This document shows positions 8,751 through 15,506 of a stretch of DNA of 64,000 bases, in pieces. A program made the translations under genes and the position numbers. The notes below the pieces were generated by a model. The model was not told where the DNA came from. It was given only the letters and a program-made list of their open reading frames with translations, and did no database searches. Within the stretch, counting starts at the first letter, position 1; the number at the start of each line of letters is the position of its first letter. Origin of the DNA: Parabacteroides sp. (lineage in GTDB: Bacteria > Bacteroidota > Bacteroidia > Bacteroidales > Tannerellaceae); the NCBI GenBank assembly GCA_017481945.1, contig JAFUOJ010000014.1:124001-188000 (forward strand). Direction: 5' to 3'.

Positions 8751-8770
8751 GGTATGAAATTGAAAAAAAT

Positions 8771-8802
8771 AACTGAATAACTGAATAACTGAATAATTGA
8801 AT
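8771..8802. repeat. Octamer array (AACTGAAT)4 upstream of the kinase gene
   Basis: Three perfect AACTGAAT units followed by AATTGAAT, ending 21 nt upstream of the kinase start codon on the minus strand. Related arrays occur at 14505-14528, 14615-14646 and 20625-20648. Confidence 0.9.
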
Positions 8803-8878
8803 ATTCTCACTCAGCCTATCTACAGTCGCAAATGTAGATATATCTTTGGAATAAAAAAAGAAAAAGGTAAAAAATAAA

Positions 8879-8905
8879 AAAGGCCATCTCTCACAGACGG
8901 CCTTT
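8879..8905 (-). terminator. Terminator of the L31 gene
   Basis: AAAGGCC (8879-8885) pairs with GGCCTTT (8899-8905). Read on the minus strand the hairpin is followed by a T-rich tract, 49 nt after the L31 stop. Confidence 0.75.
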
Positions 8906-8953
8906 GATGAAAAACTCAAATGGATGTAAATATTACTATTTTATTATGGAATG

Positions 8954-9208
8954 TTATTTCTTTTTACGATTACCATAACGACTCATAAACTTATCAACAC
9001 GTCCAGCAGTATCGACCAATTTAGCCTTACCAGTATAGAACGGGTGAGAAGTATTTGAAATTTCGACTTTTACTAACGGATAAGTAACACCGTCGATTTC
9101 GATAGTTTCTTTTGCGTTGATAGTTGAACGAGTGATAAAAATATCCTCGTTTGACATGTCCTTAAATACTACAGGACGATAATTTTCAGGATGAATTCCT
9201 TTTTTCAT
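8954..9208 (-). CDS. rpmE2: 50S ribosomal protein L31, type B
   Basis: Large-subunit ribosomal protein, 84 aa. It begins [19 protein letters not shown] and contains the conserved [21 protein letters not shown] block typical of L31. It lacks the CxxC zinc-binding cysteines of type A L31, so it is the zinc-independent type B form (RpmE2/YkgM class), usual for Bacteroidales. Monocistronic, with a clear promoter upstream and a terminator downstream. Confidence 0.96.
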   Translation of the reverse strand: MKKGIHPENYRPVVFKDMSNEDIFITRSTINAKETIEIDGVTYPLVKVEISNTSHPFYTGKAKLVDTAGRVDKFMSRYGNRKKK

Positions 9209-9270
9209 TGCTTTATCTTTATTTATTTTATTTCTACTTACAAGTTTGGTAACCGGTGTATTTCGGTGTG

Positions 9271-9301
9271 CAAAGGTATGGAATAGAGTTGAACTAACAA
9301 A
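9271..9301 (-). promoter_or_regulatory. Sigma-ABfr promoter of rpmE2
   Basis: Minus strand TTTG (9298-9301), 19-nt spacer, TACCTTTG (9271-9278): an exact match to the Bacteroidetes housekeeping consensus. The leader to the start codon is about 55-60 nt. Confidence 0.85.
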
Positions 9302-9382
9302 GCTTTTCTAATTATTTTTTTTACATATATACTTTTATGTATTTTTTTATGCTTAAAAGCATATAGGTTTACAGATAGTTTT

Positions 9383-9390
9383 TATCTTTG
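9383..9390 (+). promoter_or_regulatory. -7 element TATCTTTG before the aldolase gene
   Basis: Exact TAnnTTTG element 46 nt upstream of the aldolase ATG; no convincing -33 box at the usual distance. Confidence 0.5.
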
Positions 9391-9436
9391 TGCAGATTTT
9401 CGAATCAATAACGTAATAATACATAGATATATAAAA

Positions 9437-10435
9437 ATGGTAAATTACAAAGATTTGGGCTTGGTAAACACAAAAGAAATGTTTGCTAAAGCAATCGCAG
9501 GTGGATATGCAATTCCTGCTTTCAACTTCAACAACATGGAACAAATGCAGGCTATCATCAAGGCTTCTGTTGAAACGAACTCTCCGGTTATCTTGCAGGT
9601 TTCTAAAGGTGCACGTCAGTATGCTAACGCTACTTTGTTGCGTTACATGGCTCAGGGTGCTGTTGAATATGCTAAAGAATTAGGTTGTGCAAATCCGCAG
9701 ATCGTTCTTCACTTGGATCACGGTGATACATTTGAAACTTGTAAGAGCTGTATCGACTCAGGTTTCTCTTCTGTCATGATCGACGGTTCTCACCTTCCTT
9801 ATGAAGAAAACATCGCTTTGACTAAGAAAGTTGTAGAATATGCTCATCAGTTCGATGTAACTGTAGAAGGCGAACTTGGTGTATTGGCAGGTGTTGAAGA
9901 CGAAGTTTCTTCTGACCACCACACTTATACAAACCCTGAAGAGGTAATCGACTTTGCTACTCGCACAGGTTGTGACTCTTTGGCTATCTCAATTGGTACA
10001 TCTCACGGTGCTTATAAGTTCACTCCGGAACAGTGTACTATCGACCCTGAAACAGGTCGTATGGTTCCTCCTCCATTGGCATTCGACGTATTGAAAGCTG
10101 TAGAAGAAAAATTACCGGGATTCCCTATCGTTCTTCACGGTTCATCTTCAGTACCTCAGGAAGAAGTTGAAACAATCAACCAATACGGTGGTGCTTTGAA
10201 AGCTGCTATCGGTATTCCTGAAGAATGGTTGCGCGAAGCTGCTAAGTCTGCTGTATGTAAGATCAATATCGACTCTGACTCTCGTTTGGCAATGACAGCT
10301 GCTATCCGTAAGACATTCGTTGAAAAGCCAGCTGAATTTGACCCACGTAAGTACTTAGGTCCGGCTCGTGACAATATGGAAAAACTTTATAAGCATAAGA
10401 TCATCAACGTGCTTGGTTCTAACGATAAATTATAA
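9437..10435 (+). CDS. fba: Class II fructose-1,6-bisphosphate aldolase
   Basis: Zinc-dependent glycolytic and gluconeogenic aldolase cleaving fructose-1,6-bisphosphate to DHAP and glyceraldehyde-3-phosphate. The 332-aa protein has the class II signature region IVLHLDHGDTFETCKSCID (zinc-binding His), the GSHLPYEENI and VEGELGVLAG segments (Glu/His around the metal site), SIGTSHGAYKF and the phosphate-binding LHGSSSVP. Length and order match the Bacteroidales enzyme. Monocistronic: -7 element upstream, strong terminator downstream. Codon choice is strongly biased (for example GGT, CGT), as expected for a highly expressed gene. Confidence 0.96.
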   Translation: MVNYKDLGLVNTKEMFAKAIAGGYAIPAFNFNNMEQMQAIIKASVETNSPVILQVSKGARQYANATLLRYMAQGAVEYAKELGCANPQIVLHLDHGDTFETCKSCIDSGFSSVMIDGSHLPYEENIALTKKVVEYAHQFDVTVEGELGVLAGVEDEVSSDHHTYTNPEEVIDFATRTGCDSLAISIGTSHGAYKFTPEQCTIDPETGRMVPPPLAFDVLKAVEEKLPGFPIVLHGSSSVPQEEVETINQYGGALKAAIGIPEEWLREAAKSAVCKINIDSDSRLAMTAAIRKTFVEKPAEFDPRKYLGPARDNMEKLYKHKIINVLGSNDKL

Positions 10436-10471
10436 GTTTTTCACAACTATACCCGTCCTTTAAAAAGGGGA

Positions 10472-10509
10472 GAAAGGGGATAAGCTTCTGGCTTATCCCC
10501 TTTCTTTTT
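10472..10509 (+). terminator. Terminator of the aldolase gene
   Basis: Perfect 14-bp stem (10472-10485 with 10491-10504), 5-nt loop TTCTG, followed by a T tract. Confidence 0.95.
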
Positions 10510-10882
10510 GCTCATTTTAACCTACCTATATTTATCTTTTATTCAACTCTTCAAACTTTATGATCTCTCCCTCTTTTATTAATCTTATATCCAGTTTTTC
10601 AATAGATGTATTCTGTCTTACGGTGCTTCAAGCATATATTTCTTACTATGTGTTAAAAAACACAAATGCTTCTACTGTATAGAAAATTTTAGTAATTTTA
10701 TCTTCGTAAAATATAGTTTAAAAAGGATTAATTTGTAATTCTTATATCGAACATACATTAATTTTAGATAGAAAAGAGGTGGTGTATCGAAGTATAGTAT
10801 GATTGTAATTTTAGGAGATTGTAGGATTTCAGATGTTATTATCTGATATTGAATAGTATAAAAATAAATAAGTAAAAAGATT
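10510..10882. other. AT-rich intergenic stretch, no gene seen
   Basis: About 370 bp, very AT-rich. No credible ORF, RNA gene or well-formed promoter was recognised on either strand. It marks the switch from the highly expressed aldolase to the AT-rich peptide/propeller islet. Confidence 0.6.
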
Positions 10883-10972
10883 ATGAATAAAAAATATTTT
10901 AAGGAAGCCATCTGTATAAATGGAGGACCTGGGTATGCTTGTGATTGTGGAGATGTAAAACCCTATTATTAA
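10883..10972 (+). CDS. 29-residue Cys-containing peptide upstream of beta-propeller lipoproteins
   Basis: Short ORF, ATG to TAA, preceded by an in-frame stop (10865-10867). The peptide has a Lys-rich start (MNKKYFKEA), Cys at 11, 20 and 22, the segment CINGGPGYACDCGD and a terminal KPYY. Peptides with C-x-NGGPG and Cys-rich tails are known to me from Bacteroidales NVEALA/GG-type putative natural-product precursors, which typically sit beside 6-bladed beta-propeller lipoproteins, as here. Unlike those it lacks a hydrophobic leader, so it may be a truncated relic or a minimal form. Real coding is probable but not certain. Confidence 0.5.
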   Translation: MNKKYFKEAICINGGPGYACDCGDVKPYY

Positions 10973-11004
10973 TAGATTTCATTTTAAATTTTAATTGATT
11001 ACAA

Positions 11005-11038
11005 GGCAAACAGATATAGGCCACTTTATCTGTTTGCC
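11005..11038 (+). promoter_or_regulatory. Perfect 12-bp hairpin between peptide and propeller genes
   Basis: GGCAAACAGATA (11005-11016) pairs exactly with TATCTGTTTGCC (11027-11038), 10-nt loop. There is no T tract after it, and the next start codon is 15 nt downstream. It could attenuate or process the transcript so that the peptide exceeds the lipoproteins; this is inference. Confidence 0.65.
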
Positions 11039-11052
11039 ATAATAATATATAT

Positions 11053-12171
11053 ATGAACACATTCTTAAAAATAATTCTTGGAGGATTTTTGCCAATACTT
11101 CTTTTTTCTTGTAATAGGAATGAGAAGAAAGAGTTGGTAAAAACGGTGGATATGCAGTCAATTACGGAGGGAAAGTTTGATGATTATGTGGATGATATAG
11201 ATTGCTTTCCTTTGAAGAAAAGTGAGTATCCTTTTTTTGATTGTTGGAAATTAATTACTTATAAAGGATATTACTATCTATATTCCTTGTCTGATTTTAT
11301 GGTTCAAATATATGATGAGAAAGGAACGTTTATAAAAAGAATTGATAGTCGAGGAAAAGGAAAGATTGAGACTCCTACAGACATACTAATCAATGAGGAA
11401 AATAATCAATTATGGATATGTGATTCAAGATATAAATTAAATAAATATACTTTACAGGGAGATTTTATAGAGAGCGTACAATTCTCGGTTCCTTTTATAA
11501 AAATAATCTCAGTGGATAAACAACGCTTTTTAGTCTATGAGAGTCTCTTAGCAGAGAATAGAGAACATTTATTCTCTTTATATACGGATGGGTTAAATGA
11601 GATAAAATCATTCGTCGAAAAGGGTAAAATATCTCGTAAATCTCCTTCATATCCACCGAGTATTTTTACAAAGGATTTAGATGGAAATGTATATGTGTTA
11701 CTTGGTGAAAAACAGATGATTTATAAATATAAAGATGAGAATTTAGAACCTTTTATCTCTTTGAATTTTCAGGGTGATTTCTTGACGGAAGATAAGTACC
11801 CCGTACAGGGATTCTCTGATGAACAGATGAGTGAAATTATCAAACAAAATAAATATATCTATGCCATACGAAATTTTGGCGCTCTTTCTCAAAAGCTATT
11901 TTTTAAAACAATCGGGAAAGAAGCCATGTACTACTTGATTGATTGTGCTGAGTTAGGAGGGGTTAAGTTTCGGTCTTTATTTGACGGGTATATACCTAAG
12001 ATGACAAATCCGGTGGCAGGAAGTGACGGACGCTACTTATATCTTGTTCAAAAGAAAAAAGATTTAATGAATCATTATAAAGATAAAGAGTGTCATTATG
12101 ACGCAATAAAACAAATTATTCATTCAGATGAACAACTCGATGGGGTTATAATACGTATAAAATTAAAATAA
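11053..12171 (+). CDS. 6-bladed beta-propeller lipoprotein (first copy)
   Basis: Predicted surface or periplasmic lipoprotein, 372 aa, with signal sequence and lipobox LLFSC near residue 20. The body has the repeated beta-propeller pattern of Bacteroidales 6-bladed beta-propeller proteins: FMVQIYDEKGTFIKRIDSRGKGKIETPTD (short parts of blade one) and NNQLWICDSRYKLNKYTLQGD. Molecular function is unknown; such proteins are usually encoded next to small putative secreted peptides. The second copy starts one nucleotide after its stop, so the two are translationally linked. Gene is markedly AT-rich. Confidence 0.8.
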   Translation: MNTFLKIILGGFLPILLFSCNRNEKKELVKTVDMQSITEGKFDDYVDDIDCFPLKKSEYPFFDCWKLITYKGYYYLYSLSDFMVQIYDEKGTFIKRIDSRGKGKIETPTDILINEENNQLWICDSRYKLNKYTLQGDFIESVQFSVPFIKIISVDKQRFLVYESLLAENREHLFSLYTDGLNEIKSFVEKGKISRKSPSYPPSIFTKDLDGNVYVLLGEKQMIYKYKDENLEPFISLNFQGDFLTEDKYPVQGFSDEQMSEIIKQNKYIYAIRNFGALSQKLFFKTIGKEAMYYLIDCAELGGVKFRSLFDGYIPKMTNPVAGSDGRYLYLVQKKKDLMNHYKDKECHYDAIKQIIHSDEQLDGVIIRIKLK

Positions 12172-12172
12172 T

Positions 12173-13300
12173 ATGAAGTGTCGTTTTTTACTCCTATATA
12201 TATTCATTCTATTGACTTCTTGTCAGAAGAAACCTCATGTAAATACTTTGTTTAACGAGGTTTCTTTTCTTTCTAAAAAGTCAACTACCCAATTGTCTCA
12301 ATTGATGTCTGACAGTATCTTAATTACTCCCTTGGAGACCGTTGATGAATCTATTTTAGGTAAGATAAATAAAATAAGAAAATATAAAAACGAGTTTTAT
12401 GTACTCTCTAATGATCAATGGATCTTTCGTTTTGATGAGAAGGGAAAATATGTTTCTTCCTTAAAAAAGCGTGGAAGTGCCCCGGATGAATATACCTATA
12501 TTAATGACTTTGATGTTTATGAGATAGACGGAATAAATGAAGTTTGGGTAGCAGACAATCATTTTATTAAGATCTATAATGCGGAGGATTTTACCTTCCG
12601 TAGGAAAATAAATCTTCCTTTTATCGTGAGTAAATTTAAAAGATTGAGTAAGGATGAAATTTTGGTTATGAATTGCTTAAACGATAAGTCCTTATTCGTT
12701 GTAAACGAAGCAGGGAAAGTAGTGAGTGAAGCGTTAGATAAAGAGGTACCTTATCTTCTTTATAGAGCGGTTCAATTTAAAAATTATTCTTCAGATTTAT
12801 GTCTGTTTCAATTGGGGATAAGTAATGATTATGTAGCCTATGATTTAAGAAATAAAAGCTTTGAATATGGACGTTTTTTCGATGAAGACAATCCGTTGGT
12901 ATCTAAGAAAGAATTATGCGGTTTATTTGATAAATATGGACAAGGATTTATTATGAACTTTAAGGATTATACCTACATTCAGTCTTATTTTTATGCCAAT
13001 GGTAATACGTGGTTCTATATTAAAGATAAGGAGAAAAAGTATATTACTAAAATATCGCCTGATAAATCAAGTCTTTCAGCAATGATTTATCCTCACTGTG
13101 ATTTACGTAATGATTTGTTTCATATCAATGATTTTAATTTTCTGACCACATTAGGATTTGGAGAGAGTGATAATAGTTTGTTGCTATATATGGAGGTATC
13201 CTCTTTGGAAGAAACACCTGATTCTATAACCCTAAAGAATGGACAGAAGATAGGAATAAAAGAGGAGGATAATCCGGTTATAATAGAATTCTTATCCTAA
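12173..13300 (+). CDS. 6-bladed beta-propeller lipoprotein (second copy)
   Basis: 375 aa, signal sequence with lipobox ILLTSC and the same architecture as the preceding gene: IFRFDEKGKYVSSLKKRGSAPDEYTYINDF is the hallmark blade with the G-x(n)-P-E/D-E-Y motif, followed by VWVADNHFIKIYNAEDF. It is a divergent paralogue of its neighbour, not a recent duplicate. Function unknown; co-transcribed with the first copy and followed by a decayed third copy. Confidence 0.8.
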   Translation: MKCRFLLLYIFILLTSCQKKPHVNTLFNEVSFLSKKSTTQLSQLMSDSILITPLETVDESILGKINKIRKYKNEFYVLSNDQWIFRFDEKGKYVSSLKKRGSAPDEYTYINDFDVYEIDGINEVWVADNHFIKIYNAEDFTFRRKINLPFIVSKFKRLSKDEILVMNCLNDKSLFVVNEAGKVVSEALDKEVPYLLYRAVQFKNYSSDLCLFQLGISNDYVAYDLRNKSFEYGRFFDEDNPLVSKKELCGLFDKYGQGFIMNFKDYTYIQSYFYANGNTWFYIKDKEKKYITKISPDKSSLSAMIYPHCDLRNDLFHINDFNFLTTLGFGESDNSLLLYMEVSSLEETPDSITLKNGQKIGIKEEDNPVIIEFLS

Positions 13301-13304
13301 CCTC

Positions 13305-13483
13305 GAGTTTATAGGTGAATATTTTCATAAAGGGGAAGGTCCAAAGGATTTCTCCCTATAATCCGACTGCATTTACAAAGAAATATACGAGATTTTTCAA
13401 TTGATTTTGATCGAAAATTATTGTATGGAACAGAGGATGTAAGCGAGAATATATATGTGTATGATATTCATGATATTGTCTGA
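13305..13483 (+). pseudogene. Remnant of a third 6-bladed beta-propeller gene
   Basis: Two coding-like fragments in different frames. From 13305 the frame reads EFIGEYFHKGEGPKDFSL then stop, matching the hallmark blade (F-I-G-x(n)-G-x-GP). From 13388, in another frame, it reads RDFSIDFDRKLLYGT...NIYVYDIHD then stop (13481-13483), a later blade. No start codon or intact reading frame joins them, so this is a truncated, frameshifted relic. Confidence 0.65.
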
Positions 13484-13508
13484 TATATAAACTTCATATA
13501 AAACGAAG

Positions 13509-13546
13509 TCCCACCGTGGTACGCATCGTTGAGAGGCGTGGTGGGA
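13509..13546 (-). terminator. Probable terminator of the HU-smalltalk unit
   Basis: Inverted repeat TCCCACC (13509-13515)/GGTGGGA (13540-13546), extendable inward with imperfect pairing, just downstream of the smalltalk stop on the minus strand and followed by CTTCGTTTTAT. Confidence 0.5.
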
Positions 13547-13552
13547 TTGGGG

Positions 13553-13666
13553 TTACCCTGGGAGACAGGAGGTGATCCCTAAGGTGGTTCCGATTGCGGT
13601 AAGGATGGTAATCAGGGTTTGGATGACTACCTTCCAGATGTTTTTGCTGTTCGACGTTTCACTCAT
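13553..13666 (-). CDS. Smalltalk protein (37 aa)
   Basis: Very small membrane-associated peptide. After a polar start (MSETSNSKN) it has IWKVVIQTLITILTAIGTT followed by LGITSC, the pattern of the Bacteroidales smalltalk family, which is usually found next to HU-like proteins and cell-wall amidases in accessory loci. A strong Shine-Dalgarno (GGAGGAAGG) precedes the ATG at 13666. It lies 24 nt after the HU-like gene and is co-transcribed with it. Function unknown; one transmembrane helix ending in a Cys suggests membrane insertion, perhaps lipid-modified. Confidence 0.8.
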   Translation of the reverse strand: MSETSNSKNIWKVVIQTLITILTAIGTTLGITSCLPG

Positions 13667-13690
13667 ACGCTATCCTTCCTCCTTTCTGAT

Positions 13691-14188
13691 TTAAAGTTCG
13701 TCCGGTTGGTCGCTATCGTCACCGGTACCGTTGTCTCCGCCTTCCTCTACGTCCGCAGAGTCGTTAGAGGCTACCTGTTTCACGATGTTGCCATCCTTGT
13801 CGTAGCAAGTGATGTTGACGGAAGTGTTTGCCAGCTCCTCCTTGATGTCGGTCGAAGGGGTGAAGATGACTCTTCGGCTGGTAATCAGGTTGGCTGAAAC
13901 CTCGGCTACATCTTCGACGGAGGTGGCTCGTACGGAGAATCGCATGGTTCCTACGCCGGGGATGGCTACGGAGTGTCCTTCGGTTGCCCAGGCTTTGATC
14001 ACCTCGCCGATCGCTGCCCAAGCGGCGTTAATGGTTCCCTGCTGCATACCCGACCGGATAGCTGCCTCGCGGATCACTTTGTCTCTCGACAGGGTGTTGT
14101 AGAGCTGTGTCTGCATGACGTATCGGTAGGTGCCTGCGTATTTCCCGACGTACTGCATGGTCTGTCTTGCGTTTACTTTTATTGCCAT
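13691..14188 (-). CDS. HU-like DNA-binding protein with acidic tail
   Basis: Predicted nucleoid-type DNA-binding protein, 165 aa. The N-terminal 110 residues fit the Bacteroidetes HU/IHF-like family: KVIREAAIRSGMQQGTINAA, then GHSVAIPGVGTMRFSVRA and LITSRRVIFTPS, corresponding to the body and beta-arm of HU. The last 25 residues are Asp/Glu-rich and likely disordered. This subfamily is a recurrent marker of Bacteroidales accessory cassettes together with smalltalk, DUF3987 and lysozyme/amidase genes, all present here. GC-rich relative to the islet on its right-hand gene border. Confidence 0.85.
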   Translation of the reverse strand: MAIKVNARQTMQYVGKYAGTYRYVMQTQLYNTLSRDKVIREAAIRSGMQQGTINAAWAAIGEVIKAWATEGHSVAIPGVGTMRFSVRATSVEDVAEVSANLITSRRVIFTPSTDIKEELANTSVNITCYDKDGNIVKQVASNDSADVEEGGDNGTGDDSDQPDEL

Positions 14189-14504
14189 ACTGTTTGTGTG
14201 TTTTGTTTAGAAAATTAAAGAACTCGTTTTTGTATGCGTTTTTGTTTTTTTGAAGCACCCCTCTCGTGGCCATCGAAAGGAGCGGTGTCGCTGGGGGTGT
14301 GGCCATCATCCTTCGCTTCACAATGCAAAGATAGGGGTTGGCTATAGGGGTTTGCAAGTTTTTCCCCTGTTCGTTTTGAATTTAACAATTGAGAACATTT
14401 TATCTCCTTGGGGCACAGTATTTTCTTTTTTCACCTACCTTGAATTTTTACCTCGTCTGCTTTTATTTTAACAATTGGGATCCGAGTTTTTTAGCCCTAT
14501 CCAT
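14189..14504. other. Upstream region of the HU gene, no further gene seen
   Basis: About 315 bp. Reading frames here are short or shadow the HU gene. The 5' region of the minus-strand HU-smalltalk unit should lie here, but no exact TTTG/TAnnTTTG pair was recognised. Confidence 0.5.
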
Positions 14505-14528
14505 ATTCAGTTATTCAGTTATTCAGTT
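14505..14528. repeat. Octamer array (ATTCAGTT)3
   Basis: Three perfect tandem ATTCAGTT units. The same 24 nt in the same orientation recur at 20625-20648; the reverse complement occurs at 14615-14646 and 8771-8802. Confidence 0.9.
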
Positions 14529-14559
14529 TTTTAAAATTAATTTTTATAGTAATAATAAA

Positions 14560-14591
14560 TTTGATTATATATATTAATATATATAATCAAA
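14560..14591. repeat. Perfect 32-bp AT-rich palindrome
   Basis: Fully self-complementary, TTTGATTATATATA at the left and its mirror at the right, no loop. It lies midway between two octamer arrays that point towards each other, so the whole 14505-14646 block can fold as a large cruciform. Confidence 0.85.
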
Positions 14592-14614
14592 AAATTTTTT
14601 TCAGGAAATCAAAT

Positions 14615-14646
14615 AACTGAATAACTGAATAACTGAATATTTGAAT
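14615..14646. repeat. Octamer array (AACTGAAT)3 plus ATTTGAAT
   Basis: Three perfect AACTGAAT units plus a degenerate fourth, inverted relative to the array at 14505-14528 and ending 27 nt from the hicB stop. Confidence 0.9.
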
Positions 14647-14673
14647 ACCGTTTTGGGGGGAGGAGAGTCAGTC

Positions 14674-15066
14674 TTATATCAGACTGATTGAGGATAGCTC
14701 ATCAGTGAGAGCGTTAATCCCTTTCTGTATTTTTTCTAACTGTGTAGCACGGGGCTTATGTACACCTGCAGCGTAGTGCCACAACTGACGTTCATTGATG
14801 CCTGTTATACGGCTTAAAGCAGCTTTAGTGAAGATGTTACTGTAATAATTGATAAAAGTTGCAGCGTCAATCTTGAATTTTAGTTCAAACTTTCCTTTCA
14901 AGATTTCACAGGGATTGGGATTGTCCTCCAGATATAATTCGATGGCTTCCGCCATATTTTTTTCGATCTCCTTAATGTCGTTTCCTACTGTGATGATGGG
15001 TGCTCCTTCTATGTAAGCACTCAAATTTTTTCCTGCATGTTCAACAATAACCTCGACCTTTTTCAT
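14674..15066 (-). CDS. hicB: HicB-like antitoxin
   Basis: Antitoxin that neutralises the adjacent HicA RNase and probably represses the operon. The 130-aa protein has an N-terminal partially degraded RNase H-like HicB fold (KVEVIVEHAGKNLSAYIEGAPIITVGNDIKEIEKNMAEAIELYL shown in parts) and a C-terminal helix-turn-helix (ALSRITGINERQLWHYAAG). The start is ATG 15066; a longer reading to 15093 adds residues without clear support. It is downstream of hicA in the usual toxin-first order. Confidence 0.85.
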   Translation of the reverse strand: MKKVEVIVEHAGKNLSAYIEGAPIITVGNDIKEIEKNMAEAIELYLEDNPNPCEILKGKFELKFKIDAATFINYYSNIFTKAALSRITGINERQLWHYAAGVHKPRATQLEKIQKGINALTDELSSISLI

Positions 15067-15107
15067 ATTGATTTCCTTTCTATTATTTAACAAAAGAGGC
15101 TGGGGGA

Positions 15108-15296
15108 CTATTTTAGCCCCGCTTGCCTCAAAATGTTGTAATAAGTGCCTTTCTCAATGCCTTTTTTTCCATGAGCCGGAACGACTACCGTATTTCCATC
15201 TTTTTCAAATTTCATATGGCTGCCTTTTTGGCTCTTGAAAATAAATCCATTTTCTTGCAACATAGTTACAACTTCTTTGACTGATTTGTAACTCAT
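15108..15296 (-). CDS. hicA: HicA-type mRNA interferase toxin
   Basis: Toxin of a type II system that cleaves mRNA. The 62-aa double-stranded-RNA-binding-like fold shows VVTMLQENGFIFKSQKGSH, with the catalytic His in GSHMKF, and VVVPAHGKKGIEKGTYYNIL, the typical HicA C-terminal half. It is transcribed first, 41 nt upstream of the chosen hicB start. A TACATTTG -7 element lies on the minus strand at 15320-15327. Confidence 0.9.
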   Translation of the reverse strand: MSYKSVKEVVTMLQENGFIFKSQKGSHMKFEKDGNTVVVPAHGKKGIEKGTYYNILRQAGLK

Positions 15297-15415
15297 ATTT
15301 TTAGGACTTAATTACAATGCAAATGTAGTAAAAAAACGAATACTTATAACGGTTTCTTTCTCTTTCTCTGCAAATAATCGTTGAAAAAAGTTTTTAAGAA
15401 ATAAAAAGTTTTCTA

Positions 15416-15423
15416 TAACTTTG
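15416..15423 (+). promoter_or_regulatory. -7 element TAACTTTG upstream of the 439-aa gene
   Basis: Exact TAnnTTTG match on the plus strand 84 nt before the ATG at 15507; no clear -33 box. Confidence 0.4.
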
Positions 15424-15506
15424 TAAAAACAATAATCAAAAACAGGATCCTCGTAAATGTATAGCGATTAATGTTTGCCTTTTAGAAACAGACGACAAAG
15501 GAAGGT

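Noticed and set aside
8751..8810. N-terminal extension of the APH-type kinase
   Set aside because: The extra residues (FNYSVIQLFSYFF) are the translation of the octamer repeat array and not a conserved part of the family.
13764..14357. Several 80-110 aa frames on both strands around the HU gene
   Set aside because: They overlap the HU coding frame, lack ribosome sites and have Arg/Ser/His-rich compositions typical of shadow frames in GC-rich DNA.
14505..14646. Possible CRISPR-like array
   Set aside because: Units are 8-bp tandem repeats without unique spacers, and no cas genes are present.
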